Shown here: in pieces, positions 52,937-61,411 of the stretch
How positions within the stretch are numbered: the first letter of the stretch is position 1
Layout: the number at the start of each line of letters is the position of its first letter
Notes under the pieces: model-generated
The model's database searches: none
Seen by the model: only the letters and a program-made list of their open reading frames with translations
Told to the model about the DNA's origin: nothing
Position numbers and translations under genes: made by a program
Origin: Rhodococcus sp. HNM0569
GTDB lineage: Bacteria > Actinomycetota > Actinomycetes > Mycobacteriales > Mycobacteriaceae
Assembly (NCBI RefSeq): GCF_012726205.1
Contig: NZ_JAASAE010000010.1
Span: forward strand, 91,421 to 155,420
Direction of reading: 5' to 3'
Length of the DNA stretch: 64,000 nucleotides

Positions 52937-53980
52937 ATGTCGAGCACCGACGACCGGCGTTTCGAAGTGCTGCGCGCGATCGTCGCCGACTACGTCGCGT
53001 CGAAGGAACCGATCGGCTCCAAGGCGCTCGTCGAGCGACACAACCTGGGCGTCTCCAGTGCCACGGTGCGCAACGACATGGCGGCGCTCGAACGTGACGG
53101 CTACATCGCCCAGCCGCACACGAGTTCGGGCCGCGTGCCCACCGACAAGGGCTACCGCCAATTCGTCGATCGCATCTCCGACGTCAAGCCCCTCTCGACG
53201 GCCGAGCGGCGGGCGATCCTGCAGTTTCTCGAGTCGGGAGTCGACCTCGACGACGTCCTGCGGCGAGGCGTCCGATTGCTCGCTCAGCTCACCCGCCAGG
53301 TCGCCGTCGTGCAGTACCCCACGCTGTCGGCGTCGTCGGTGCGTCACCTCGAAGTGGTCGCGCTCACCCCGGCGCGGCTGCTGCTCGTGCTCATCACCGA
53401 CACCGGCCGCGTCGACCAGCGCATCGTCGAACTCGGCGACGTGCTCGACGACGAGGACGTGTCGCGGCTACGCACGCTGCTCGGACAGGCGCTCGAAGGC
53501 AAGCGGCTCGCGGCCGCGTCCATCGCGGTGTCCGAGCTCGCCGAAGAGGCGCCGGACGACCTGCGCGACGCCGTCGTCCGGTCGGCGACGGTCCTGGTCG
53601 AGACGCTCGTCGAGCACCCCGAGGACCGCATCGTGCTTGGCGGCACCGCCAACCTCACCCGCAATGCATCGGACTTCACGACGTCGGCCGGTTTTCCCGG
53701 TTCGCTACGCTCGGTACTCGAGGCGCTCGAGGAACAGGTCGTCGTCCTCAAACTTCTCGCGGTCGCCCAGGACTCCCACACGGTCACGGTGCGCATCGGC
53801 GAGGAGAACCAGGTCGAGGAGATGCGCAGCGCGTCCGTCGTGTCCACCGGATACGGCGCGGCGGGCACGGTGCTCGGCGGCATGGGCGTCCTCGGGCCCA
53901 CGCGCATGGACTATCCCGGCACGATCGCGTCGGTCGCGGCCGTCGCGCGGTACATCGGGCAGGTGCTCGCCGAGCGATGA
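52937..53980 (+). CDS. hrcA: Heat-inducible transcription repressor HrcA
   Basis: A 347-residue repressor with an N-terminal winged helix ([41 protein letters not shown]) and the GAF-like HrcA core. GGAGGTGG precedes the ATG. In actinobacteria it represses groE-type genes by binding CIRCE. No CIRCE is found in this window. It is followed by dnaJ2, the usual partner. Confidence 0.96.
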   Translation: MSSTDDRRFEVLRAIVADYVASKEPIGSKALVERHNLGVSSATVRNDMAALERDGYIAQPHTSSGRVPTDKGYRQFVDRISDVKPLSTAERRAILQFLESGVDLDDVLRRGVRLLAQLTRQVAVVQYPTLSASSVRHLEVVALTPARLLLVLITDTGRVDQRIVELGDVLDDEDVSRLRTLLGQALEGKRLAAASIAVSELAEEAPDDLRDAVVRSATVLVETLVEHPEDRIVLGGTANLTRNASDFTTSAGFPGSLRSVLEALEEQVVVLKLLAVAQDSHTVTVRIGEENQVEEMRSASVVSTGYGAAGTVLGGMGVLGPTRMDYPGTIASVAAVARYIGQVLAER

Positions 53981-54051
53981 ACCCGCGCGATGCGCCGTGA
54001 CCCCGGTGACCACCGACGAGGAGACTGCAGTGGCGAGGACGTGCAGCCCAT

Positions 54052-54107
54052 AGACCCGCGCGTGAGCGCGACCGATTCAAGACCCGCGCGTGAGCGCGAC
54101 CGATCGA
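54052..54107 (+). repeat. 28-bp tandem duplication before dnaJ
   Basis: Two adjacent 28-bp units (54052-54079 and 54080-54107) identical over their first 25 bases. Each contains CGCGC-GTGA-GCGCG, a small hairpin with a GNRA-type loop. They lie in the leader of dnaJ2. Confidence 0.85.
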
Positions 54108-54128
54108 AGTAAGGACGAGTAACACAAC

Positions 54129-55283
54129 GTGGCACGCGATTACTACGCAACGCTCGGCGTCGACCGGAAGGCGACCGACCAGGAGATCAAGCGCGCGTAT
54201 CGCAAGCTCGCACGCGAACTGCATCCGGACGTGAACCCCGACGAGAGCGCGCAGGCGCGTTTCAAGGAGGTGTCGGTCGCGTACGAGGTGCTGTCCGACC
54301 CCGAGAAGCGACGCGTCGTCGACCTCGGCGGCGACCCGCTGGGCAACGGCGGTGGCGGTGCCGGGGCGGGCGGCTTCGGCGGTGCCGGCTTCGGTGGGGG
54401 CCTCGGCGACGTGTTCGAGGCGTTCTTCGGTGGCGGCGGCTCGGCAGGGCGCGGCCCGCGTGGACGCGTGCAGCCGGGCGCCGATTCGCTGCTGCGCACC
54501 AAGCTCACGCTCGAGGAGTGCGCCACCGGCGTCACCAAGCAGGTCACCGTGGACACTGCGATTCTGTGCGATCTGTGCCAGGGCGCGGGCACGAACGGCG
54601 ACTCCAAGGCGGTGCGCTGCGAGACGTGCGGCGGCGCAGGCGAGGTGCAGTCGGTGCAGCGTTCGTTCCTCGGGCAGGTCATGACGTCGCGTCCGTGCCC
54701 CACGTGCCGGGGCGTCGGCGAGATCATCCCCGACCCATGCCACAAGTGCGGCGGCGACGGGCGCGTGCGGGCGCGCCGCGATATCTCCGTCAAGGTGCCT
54801 GCCGGTGTCGCGGGCGGCATGCGGATCCGACTCGCGTCGCAGGGTGAGGTCGGCCCGGGCGGCGGCCCGGCGGGCGACCTGTACGTCGAGGTCGTCGAGC
54901 AGCCGCACGCGATCTTCGTGCGCGACGGCGAAGACCTGCACTGCACCGTCCGCGTCCCCATGGTCGACGCGGCGCTCGGCACCACGGTTCAAGTCGAGAC
55001 GATTCTCGACGGCATCACCGAGATCGACGTCGATCCGGGCACCCAGCCGGGTGCGGTCGCTGTCGTCAAGGGCCACGGCATGCCGAAGCTGCGGTCGGGT
55101 GTGCGTGGCGACCTGCATGCGCACCTCGAGGTCGTCGTCCCGTCGCGGCTCGACGGCAAGGAGTCGAAGGCGCTGCGCGAGTTCCGTGAACTCCGGGGCG
55201 ACGCCCCAGAGGTGGTCACCACTGGTTCACAGAACACCGGCGGCCTGTTCTCGCGCCTGCGCGAAGCGTTCACCGGTCGCTGA
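54129..55283 (+). CDS. dnaJ: Chaperone DnaJ (DnaJ2)
   Basis: A 384-residue type I J-protein: J domain with HPD in LHPDVNPDE (about residues 33-41), a Gly/Phe-rich segment ([13 protein letters not shown]), four zinc repeats ([32 protein letters not shown]) and a C-terminal substrate-binding domain. It stimulates DnaK. The GTG at 54129 follows AAGGA at an unusually long distance (13 nt). It sits downstream of hrcA as in M. tuberculosis dnaJ2. Confidence 0.95.
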   Translation: MARDYYATLGVDRKATDQEIKRAYRKLARELHPDVNPDESAQARFKEVSVAYEVLSDPEKRRVVDLGGDPLGNGGGGAGAGGFGGAGFGGGLGDVFEAFFGGGGSAGRGPRGRVQPGADSLLRTKLTLEECATGVTKQVTVDTAILCDLCQGAGTNGDSKAVRCETCGGAGEVQSVQRSFLGQVMTSRPCPTCRGVGEIIPDPCHKCGGDGRVRARRDISVKVPAGVAGGMRIRLASQGEVGPGGGPAGDLYVEVVEQPHAIFVRDGEDLHCTVRVPMVDAALGTTVQVETILDGITEIDVDPGTQPGAVAVVKGHGMPKLRSGVRGDLHAHLEVVVPSRLDGKESKALREFRELRGDAPEVVTTGSQNTGGLFSRLREAFTGR

Positions 55284-55286
55284 CCG

Positions 55287-56051
55287 GTGGCGGCCACGCT
55301 GTTCTACCTCGACCCGCTGCCCGCCGCCGGCGAGCACGCGGTGCTCGACGGTCCGGAGGGGCGGCACGCCGCCACCGTGCGCCGCATCGGACCGGGCGAG
55401 CGGCTCGTGCTCGCGGACGGGCACGGCGCCGTCGCGTTCGGTGAGGTCGTCGACGCGGGCAAGGACCGTCTCGAGCTGCGTGTCGACGCCGTCGAGGACG
55501 TGCCCGCCGCGCAACCGGCGGTCACGATCGTGCAGGCTCTGCCGAAGGCAGATCGTTCCGAGCTCTCCGTCGAACTCGCGACGGAGGCGGGTGCCGACGC
55601 GTTCGTGCCGTGGCAGGCGTCGCGCTGCGTCGCCAAATGGGAGGGGCCCAAGGTCGCGAAGGGGCTCACGCGCTGGCGCAATGCGGTGCTGGCCGCTGCC
55701 AAGCAGTCGCGTCGGCCGCTCATTCCTCCGGTCGCCGACCCGCACCGCACGCCGCAGGTGTGCGCTCTCGTCCGCGACGTGGTCGGGCGGGGCGGAGTGG
55801 CCGCGGTGCTGCACGAGGACGCGACGGTTCCGCTCGCGAGCCTGCCGCTGGGCGATGCCCGGGAGGTCGTGCTCGTCGTCGGTCCCGAAGGTGGCGTCGA
55901 CCCGTCCGAACTCGAGCGCCTCACCGACGCCGGTGCGGTGCCGATCGTGCTCGGGCCCCAGGTGTTGCGCACGTCCACTGCCGCGGCCGTCGCGCTCGCG
56001 GCCATCGGGGTGCTCACCGAGCGGTGGGCCACGCCGCCGTTGCGGGAGTGA
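55287..56051 (+). CDS. rsmE: 16S rRNA (uracil-1498-N3)-methyltransferase
   Basis: A 254-residue SPOUT methyltransferase with an N-terminal PUA-like domain (HAVLDGPEGRHAATVRRI) and the knotted SAM site LVVGPEGGVDPSELE...LGPQVLRTSTAA. It begins 3 nt after dnaJ. Gene order hrcA-dnaJ-rsmE is widely conserved. Confidence 0.94.
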   Translation: MAATLFYLDPLPAAGEHAVLDGPEGRHAATVRRIGPGERLVLADGHGAVAFGEVVDAGKDRLELRVDAVEDVPAAQPAVTIVQALPKADRSELSVELATEAGADAFVPWQASRCVAKWEGPKVAKGLTRWRNAVLAAAKQSRRPLIPPVADPHRTPQVCALVRDVVGRGGVAAVLHEDATVPLASLPLGDAREVVLVVGPEGGVDPSELERLTDAGAVPIVLGPQVLRTSTAAAVALAAIGVLTERWATPPLRE

Positions 56052-56053
56052 CA

Positions 56054-56821
56054 GTGCCGCGCACGAAGATCGAGTACGGTCCGCATCCCGCCCAGTTCGG
56101 GCACCTGTACACGCCGACCGACGTCTCCGGGCCGGTACCGGTGGTGATGTTGATTCACGGCGGCTACTGGAGCGCCGACTTCCACCTGAACCTGGCGACC
56201 ACGTTGGCGAGCGAGCTTGCCCGCAGAGGCGTTGCGGCCTGGAACGTCGAGTACCGGCGCGTCGGCGCGGGCGGCGGCTGGGCCGAGACCAGCGCCGACA
56301 TCGAGGCCGCGTTGGCCGCGACCGCGTCAGTGCTGCCGTCGCGGTCGGCGGTACCGCTCGACACGGCGGACGTGCGGCTCGTCGGCCATTCGGCAGGTGC
56401 ACAGCTGGCGGCGTGGGTTGCCGGGCAGCCCGAGTGCGCGGTGCGTCCGACCCGGCTGGTGTCGCAGGCCGGAGCGCTCGACCTGGCATCGCGGGCGGCG
56501 GCCCGCACCGGTGGCTCGGCTCTCGAAGCGCTGTTCGGGGTGTCCTACGCCGACGATCCACAGGTTTATCGGCAGGCGTCCCCACTGCATCGTGTACCGA
56601 TCGGCGTGCCCACCGTGTGCATCCACGGCGTCGAGGACACCCAGGTTCCCGTCCAGGCGAGCCGCGCTTACGTCGATGCCGCCCGCCTGCACGGGGATCG
56701 TGCTGTGCTGTGGGAGATTCCAGGTGAGGGGCACAATGCGTTCCTCGACCGCACCACGCGGAGTTGGGCCGCGACTCTGGAAGCGCTGTTGTGCGACGGC
56801 CCCTGGGGCGACCGGCGCTGA
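56054..56821 (+). CDS. Alpha/beta hydrolase (carboxylesterase / kynurenine formamidase-like)
   Basis: A 255-residue hydrolase with oxyanion-hole motif HGGYW, nucleophile elbow GHSAG, an Asp in EDTQVP and the His in EGHNAF. HGGYW and the length resemble BD-FAE/kynurenine formamidase-like esterases. GTG 56054 is chosen for GGGAG 5 nt upstream; GTG 56048, overlapping the rsmE stop, is the alternative. Substrate unknown. Likely cotranscribed with hrcA-dnaJ-rsmE. Confidence 0.83.
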   Translation: MPRTKIEYGPHPAQFGHLYTPTDVSGPVPVVMLIHGGYWSADFHLNLATTLASELARRGVAAWNVEYRRVGAGGGWAETSADIEAALAATASVLPSRSAVPLDTADVRLVGHSAGAQLAAWVAGQPECAVRPTRLVSQAGALDLASRAAARTGGSALEALFGVSYADDPQVYRQASPLHRVPIGVPTVCIHGVEDTQVPVQASRAYVDAARLHGDRAVLWEIPGEGHNAFLDRTTRSWAATLEALLCDGPWGDRR

Positions 56822-56835
56822 GCCGAGCGGTCACG

Positions 56836-57456
56836 CTAGGCCGAGCCGGTCACCTCGATGAGGTTGACCTGCAGCTTCGGCACGGTGGTGTTTCCGCCGG
56901 CCTGGGTGTCGTAGCTGAACGAGCCGAGCACCTCCGCGTGCATCGTGACGAGGTCGCCTTCGACAACGTCCTGGATGAGCGATGCGGAGTCGCCGACGAT
57001 CAGCGTGTTCTGGTCGTAGTCGTACACGCTGTCCGGCACGAACGGCGATGTGCGGGCAAGGAACTGACCGAGCCCGGTGGCAGCATCGAATTGGGTCACC
57101 CGGCCGTACACCACGACCTTGCGTCCCACCGCCGCATTGGGGTTTTTGGCGATGAGCGCGAAGTCGCGTTCGGTCAACTGCTCGTATGTCGCCGGATCCC
57201 TCTTCGCCGCCTCTTCGGCCTGGCGTTTCGCCTCCGCTTCCGCGGCGGCTTCCTGCTGTGCCTTGGCGGAGGCCGCCGCGGCCTGGCGTCGGGCTTCGGC
57301 CTGCTGCGGTGTTTCGGTGCGCGTGGCAGGCGAGGTCGACTGTGCTGCTGCCTCGTCCGAGGCAGCCTCACCAGCGGCGGCGCAGCCGGTGAGTGTGGCG
57401 AGGGCGACGAGCGCCGTGCCGGCTGCCAGCACGATGCGTCGGGTCGGCGAAGTCAT
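56836..57456 (-). CDS. Lipoprotein with coiled-coil segment, hypothetical
   Basis: A 206-residue predicted lipoprotein. The signal ends LATLTGC (Cys25). Then come a Ser/Thr-rich stretch, an Ala/Glu/Lys/Arg coiled-coil of about 45 residues and a C-terminal domain (VGRKVVVYGRVTQFDAATG, VEGDLVTMHAEV) resembling an OB-like fold. The start is ATG 57456 with AGGAGAAC upstream. Function unknown. Its leader contains four 17-bp repeats. Confidence 0.75.
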   Translation of the reverse strand: MTSPTRRIVLAAGTALVALATLTGCAAAGEAASDEAAAQSTSPATRTETPQQAEARRQAAAASAKAQQEAAAEAEAKRQAEEAAKRDPATYEQLTERDFALIAKNPNAAVGRKVVVYGRVTQFDAATGLGQFLARTSPFVPDSVYDYDQNTLIVGDSASLIQDVVEGDLVTMHAEVLGSFSYDTQAGGNTTVPKLQVNLIEVTGSA

Positions 57457-57470
57457 GGTGTTCTCCTGTC

Positions 57471-57538
57471 GGTGGTGTTGAGTGATCGGTGGTGTTGAAC
57501 GATCGCCGATGCTGAGCGATCGGCGATGTTGAGCGATC
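57471..57538 (-). repeat. Four 17-bp direct repeats upstream of the lipoprotein gene
   Basis: Units at 57471-57487, 57488-57504, 57505-57521 and 57522-57538, all ending in GATC. The consensus is GGYGRTGTTGAGCGATC. They lie only a few bases beyond the lipoprotein Shine-Dalgarno, in its leader or promoter. Confidence 0.85.
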
Positions 57539-57591
57539 CGCTGTGGGGAGAACATTCGTCGACAATGTGCGTCGTGAGGTGAATTGGTAGC

Positions 57592-57666
57592 GATAACCCG
57601 GGCTATCAAAGAGGTGGAAAGGCGGTGTCGCCTGCCTGCGCTACGGTGATCGGACCATCGCGGTAG
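57592..57666. promoter_or_regulatory. Two palindromes upstream of the methylase operon
   Basis: GATAACCCGGGCTATC (57592-57607) is symmetrical at 14 of 16 positions. CTACGGTGAT (57641-57650) pairs with ATCGCGGTAG (57657-57666) at 8 of 10. They lie in the 245-bp gap between the lipoprotein gene and the divergent methylase operon, 36-110 bp before its ATG. They are candidate operators; restriction-modification operons are often autoregulated. Confidence 0.4.
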
Positions 57667-57701
57667 CGGTGGCACCACCATAGGAAAGGGGCACGACACG
57701 C

Positions 57702-59795
57702 ATGAGCGGTGACGACGTCCCCCTCCCGGTTGCGGCTCCGCTGCTGTTGTCGAAGCCGGCCATCGCCGAGCTCGCGAAGGTGCAGCGGCCGGTGGTCACG
57801 ATGTGGATCAAGCGGCACCGCGCCAGTGCCGATCCGTTCCCCAGCCCGGCTGCCACGTACGCCGGCGTCGATCACTACGCGGCGGACGACGTGGTGCGGT
57901 GGATCCGTGGCCGGGGGCTCGGCAACAGCGAGACGCTTGTCGAAGATCTCGCGCTGCACGCGGTGCTCGGTCACGAGTCGGCACTGTCGCCGGAGGCGGT
58001 CGTCGCCGGTGTGTCGGCTCTGCTGTGCGTGAAGGCGCTTCTCGGCGTTCAGCTCTCCGAGCTCGACGCCGAGGATCTGCTGGACGAGGTGGATGCTCTC
58101 GATCCGGGCGATCGTTTCCTGTTCCGGGAGATCGAGGAGTTGGGCGACGAGGTGGAGGTGCTCGGCAGGCATGTCGACACCATGTCCGACGCTGCGTACA
58201 CCCCGGCGGAGGCGTTCGAATCGCTCATGAGGCAACGTTTTCGGCGGGGCATTCGAGACCTGAGCGAGTCGGCACTTCGTCCGGCGGCCCTGTCGCTGAC
58301 GGCGCGGATCACCGCGGCCGTGTCCGACCACGACGGTGCGGTGTTCGTCGACCCGTCCGCCGACGGCAGCGACATCCTGGTGGCACTGCGGTGGATGCTG
58401 CCGGAGTTCTCGGAAGCAGTGGCGATGACGGGATGGTCGGACACTCCCGGCTCGCGGCTGGCCCGCCGCCGGCTCGTCGTGCACCAGTGGCGGGTCGAAT
58501 CGACCCCGGACGACGTGGGTGTGCGGGGGCCCGCGACGTTCGTCACGCAGTATCCCGCGCTGGGTTCACCCGACATGTCGGACGCGGAGATCCTGTCCGC
58601 GATGGACGATCTGGCGTTGGGGATGCGCGACGGGCAGTCGGCGGTGGTGATCGGTCCGGCCAGTGCACTCGTCGATCCGCTCGCGGACCGGGACGCCGAG
58701 GCGGTCCGTTCGGCGCTGCTGCGATCCGACCGAGTGCGTGCGGTGCTGCGCCTGCCGGAGGGGCTGATGGTCTCGCGCCCCGGGCTGTCCACGGCGCTGT
58801 GGGTGCTGGGGTCGGCGGATGCGTCGATCAAGCCGTCGGACCGATGGACGGTCCTCGCCGATCTGCGCGGTGCCGAACTCGACGAGTACGTCATCGAGTC
58901 GGCGATCACCGACGTTCTCGCCGCGATGGGCCCGTGGGAGTCGTTGCGGGCGCATTCGTTCCGGATCGGCGGTGTGTACAAGACGGCGGGGCTGCTGGCG
59001 TCGGGGTCGTTGCTACCTCCGCGCCCGCACCGTCCGCTTCGTCCTCGGCACGCGGGCGCGGAGGCGGCCGGCCAGGTTGTGGATCTGGTCGGTGCCTATC
59101 GCGAGAGCGCGGCCCGGGTGGACCCGCAGTTGACAGTGCCGGTGGAGTACCGCGCCGCGCCGCCGGCGCCGACAGTGTCGGCGGGGATGCTGGCCGCCTC
59201 ACGAGAGCTTGCGGTGGTTCCGGGGAACCGGATCGACCCGGCGGATCTGGTGTCGGCCGCAGAGGACGGACCAGGCGTCGTGCGGGTCATCGGGCCCGAC
59301 GAGGTGCTCGGCAGGCGCGCGCTGGGGGAGCGGGGCGTTGGCCGTCTGGAGTTCACGACGCGCCATCCGAGCGGGCGCTACACCGAGCCCGGCGACATCG
59401 TGTTCTGCACGAGCCCGGATTTCGGCGTGTTCGTCGACGCCGAGGGGTCGTCGGTGGTGCTCGCGCCTGCTCGGGTCATGCGGGTGAAGGATCCGCAGGC
59501 GTCGGGCCTGGTGCCGGAGTTGATCGCCGGACACCTGCGGGCGGCGGGCGTCGGCGAGCGCGCCCCGGGCGCGGTGCGTCGCGGAAAGCCGTGGCGGGCG
59601 TGGGAGATTCCGCGGGTCGAGCCCGAGCGTGTTCCTGCGGTGACGGCGATGCTGGCGGACTTGCGGCGCCGCAGGCAGGTGGCGGAGGAAGTTGTGGCGA
59701 CGATCGACCGTCTGACCGGCACCCTGGTGGACGGGGTGGGCCGTGGTGCGTTGGTCGTCGAGGAACAAGCTGTGTCGGAACCGAAGAAAGGCTGA
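57702..59795 (+). CDS. Degenerate N-6 DNA methylase with N-terminal HTH and HsdS-like C-terminus
   Basis: A 697-residue protein heading the hsdM-hsdS operon. Residues 12-75 form an excisionase/MerR-like helix-turn-helix (LSKPAIAELAKVQRPVVTMW). Residues 80-400 follow the HsdM plan (TPAEAFESLM, then LPEGLMVSRPGLSTALWVLG). The SAM motif is altered to FVDPSADGSD near residue 214, and the NPPF catalytic motif is absent (TQYPALGSPDM instead, near 280), so it is probably inactive as a methylase. Residues 490-650 resemble an HsdS target-recognition domain (GDIVFCTSPDFGVFVD). HTH-containing N-6 methylase-like proteins are common in actinobacteria, but their role is not settled. It may be a specificity or regulatory subunit. 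Confidence 0.72.
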   Translation: MSGDDVPLPVAAPLLLSKPAIAELAKVQRPVVTMWIKRHRASADPFPSPAATYAGVDHYAADDVVRWIRGRGLGNSETLVEDLALHAVLGHESALSPEAVVAGVSALLCVKALLGVQLSELDAEDLLDEVDALDPGDRFLFREIEELGDEVEVLGRHVDTMSDAAYTPAEAFESLMRQRFRRGIRDLSESALRPAALSLTARITAAVSDHDGAVFVDPSADGSDILVALRWMLPEFSEAVAMTGWSDTPGSRLARRRLVVHQWRVESTPDDVGVRGPATFVTQYPALGSPDMSDAEILSAMDDLALGMRDGQSAVVIGPASALVDPLADRDAEAVRSALLRSDRVRAVLRLPEGLMVSRPGLSTALWVLGSADASIKPSDRWTVLADLRGAELDEYVIESAITDVLAAMGPWESLRAHSFRIGGVYKTAGLLASGSLLPPRPHRPLRPRHAGAEAAGQVVDLVGAYRESAARVDPQLTVPVEYRAAPPAPTVSAGMLAASRELAVVPGNRIDPADLVSAAEDGPGVVRVIGPDEVLGRRALGERGVGRLEFTTRHPSGRYTEPGDIVFCTSPDFGVFVDAEGSSVVLAPARVMRVKDPQASGLVPELIAGHLRAAGVGERAPGAVRRGKPWRAWEIPRVEPERVPAVTAMLADLRRRRQVAEEVVATIDRLTGTLVDGVGRGALVVEEQAVSEPKKG

Positions 59796-59797
59796 GG

Positions 59798-61411
59798 ATG
59801 CCCCCCAGGAAGAAGGCCACGGCGAGTGCGCCGTCGACGATGAAGGAACTGAAGGACACGCTGTGGAAGGCCGCCGACAAGCTGCGCGGCTCCATGGACG
59901 CGTCCCAGTACAAGGACGTGATCCTCGGGCTGGTGTTCCTCAAGTACGTGTCGGACGCGTTCGCGGAGCGTCGCGAGCAGATCCGAGCGGAGTTGGTGGC
60001 CGACGGTCTCGACGAGGCGCAGATCGCGCAGCTCATCGACGACGAGGACGAGTACCGGGCGGGTGGCGCGTTCTGGGTTCCCGACACGGCGCGGTGGGAT
60101 TACCTCTCGACGAACGCGAAGGGCGTCCAGGAGGCGCCGGGCGTCTCGGGCGCCACGGTCGGCGAGTTGATCAATGCTGCGATGCGTCAGCTGATGGACG
60201 CCAACGACAGTCTGCGCGGCACGTTGCCGACGATCTTCAACGGCGACAGTGTCGATCAGCGGCGCCTCGGCGAACTGATCGACCTGCTCGGCGACACCCG
60301 GTTCACGGGGGAGGGGGCGCGGAAGGCGCGTGACCTGCTCGGTGAGGTGTACGAGTACTTCCTGGAGAAGTTCGCGCGGGCGGAGGGCAAGCGGGGCGGC
60401 GAGTTCTACACGCCCGCAGGGGTGGTGCGGGTGCTGGTGGAGGTGCTCGAGCCGTTCGGTGGCCGCGTGTACGACCCGTGCTGCGGTTCGGGTGGCATGT
60501 TCGTGCAGACGGAGAAGTTCATCGAGGGGCACGGTGGCAACCCGCAGGACGCGTCGGTGTTCGGTCAGGAGCTGAACCAGCGGACGTGGCAGATGGCGAA
60601 GATGAACCTCGCGATCCACGGTGTGACGGGTAATCTCGGCGACCGCTGGGAGGACACGTTCGCGCAGGACAAGCATCCGGATCTGCTCGCGGATTTCGTG
60701 CTCGCGAATCCGCCGTTCAACATCAAGGACTGGACGCGTAAGGAGGACGACCGGCGCTGGAAGTACGGCGTTCCACCAGCCGGCAACGCGAACTACGCGT
60801 GGATTCAGCACATCGTCTCCAAGCTCGCCGAGCGGGGCAGCGCCGGCATCGTCATGGCCAACGGCTCGATGTCCTCGAACTCCGGCGGTGAGGGCGACAT
60901 CCGCGCGCAGCTCGTCGAAGCCGACCTCGTGTCGTGCATGGTGGCGCTGCCGACGCAGCTGTTCCGCAGCACGGGTATCCCGGTGTGCGTGTGGTTCCTC
61001 GCGAAGGACAAGGGGGCCGGGCTGAAGGGGTCGGTCGACCGGCAGGGGCAGGTGCTGTTCATCGACGCGAGGAACCTCGGCTACATGGTCGACCGCGCGG
61101 AGCGTGCGCTCTCGGACGACGACATCGCGAAGATCGCCGGCACCGTGCATGCCTGGCGCGGCACCACATCAGCTTCCCAAGCTGAATACACAGACGAGCC
61201 CGGATTCTGCTACTCGGCCACGCTGGCGGAGATCAAGGAAGCCGACTACGCGTTGACGCCGGGCCGCTACGTCGGCGCCGCTCCCATCGAAGACGATGGC
61301 GAGCCGATCGACGAAAAGATCAAACGGCTCACCGGCGAGTTGTACACACAGTTCGACGAAGCTGAACGGCTGCAAAAGGTTGTACGGGAACAGTTGGGGA
61401 GGGTGTTGTGA
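59798..61411 (+). CDS. hsdM: Type I restriction-modification system, DNA methyltransferase subunit
   Basis: A 537-residue N6-adenine methyltransferase subunit with an HsdM N-terminal domain (LRGSMDASQYKDVILGLVFL), SAM motif I DPCCGSGGMF (about residue 226) and catalytic NPPFN (about residue 304), both intact. It starts 2 nt after the degenerate methylase gene and overlaps hsdS by GTGA. It works with HsdS to modify an asymmetric target. No HsdR lies in the window; it may be beyond the right edge or missing. Confidence 0.95.
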   Translation: MPPRKKATASAPSTMKELKDTLWKAADKLRGSMDASQYKDVILGLVFLKYVSDAFAERREQIRAELVADGLDEAQIAQLIDDEDEYRAGGAFWVPDTARWDYLSTNAKGVQEAPGVSGATVGELINAAMRQLMDANDSLRGTLPTIFNGDSVDQRRLGELIDLLGDTRFTGEGARKARDLLGEVYEYFLEKFARAEGKRGGEFYTPAGVVRVLVEVLEPFGGRVYDPCCGSGGMFVQTEKFIEGHGGNPQDASVFGQELNQRTWQMAKMNLAIHGVTGNLGDRWEDTFAQDKHPDLLADFVLANPPFNIKDWTRKEDDRRWKYGVPPAGNANYAWIQHIVSKLAERGSAGIVMANGSMSSNSGGEGDIRAQLVEADLVSCMVALPTQLFRSTGIPVCVWFLAKDKGAGLKGSVDRQGQVLFIDARNLGYMVDRAERALSDDDIAKIAGTVHAWRGTTSASQAEYTDEPGFCYSATLAEIKEADYALTPGRYVGAAPIEDDGEPIDEKIKRLTGELYTQFDEAERLQKVVREQLGRVL

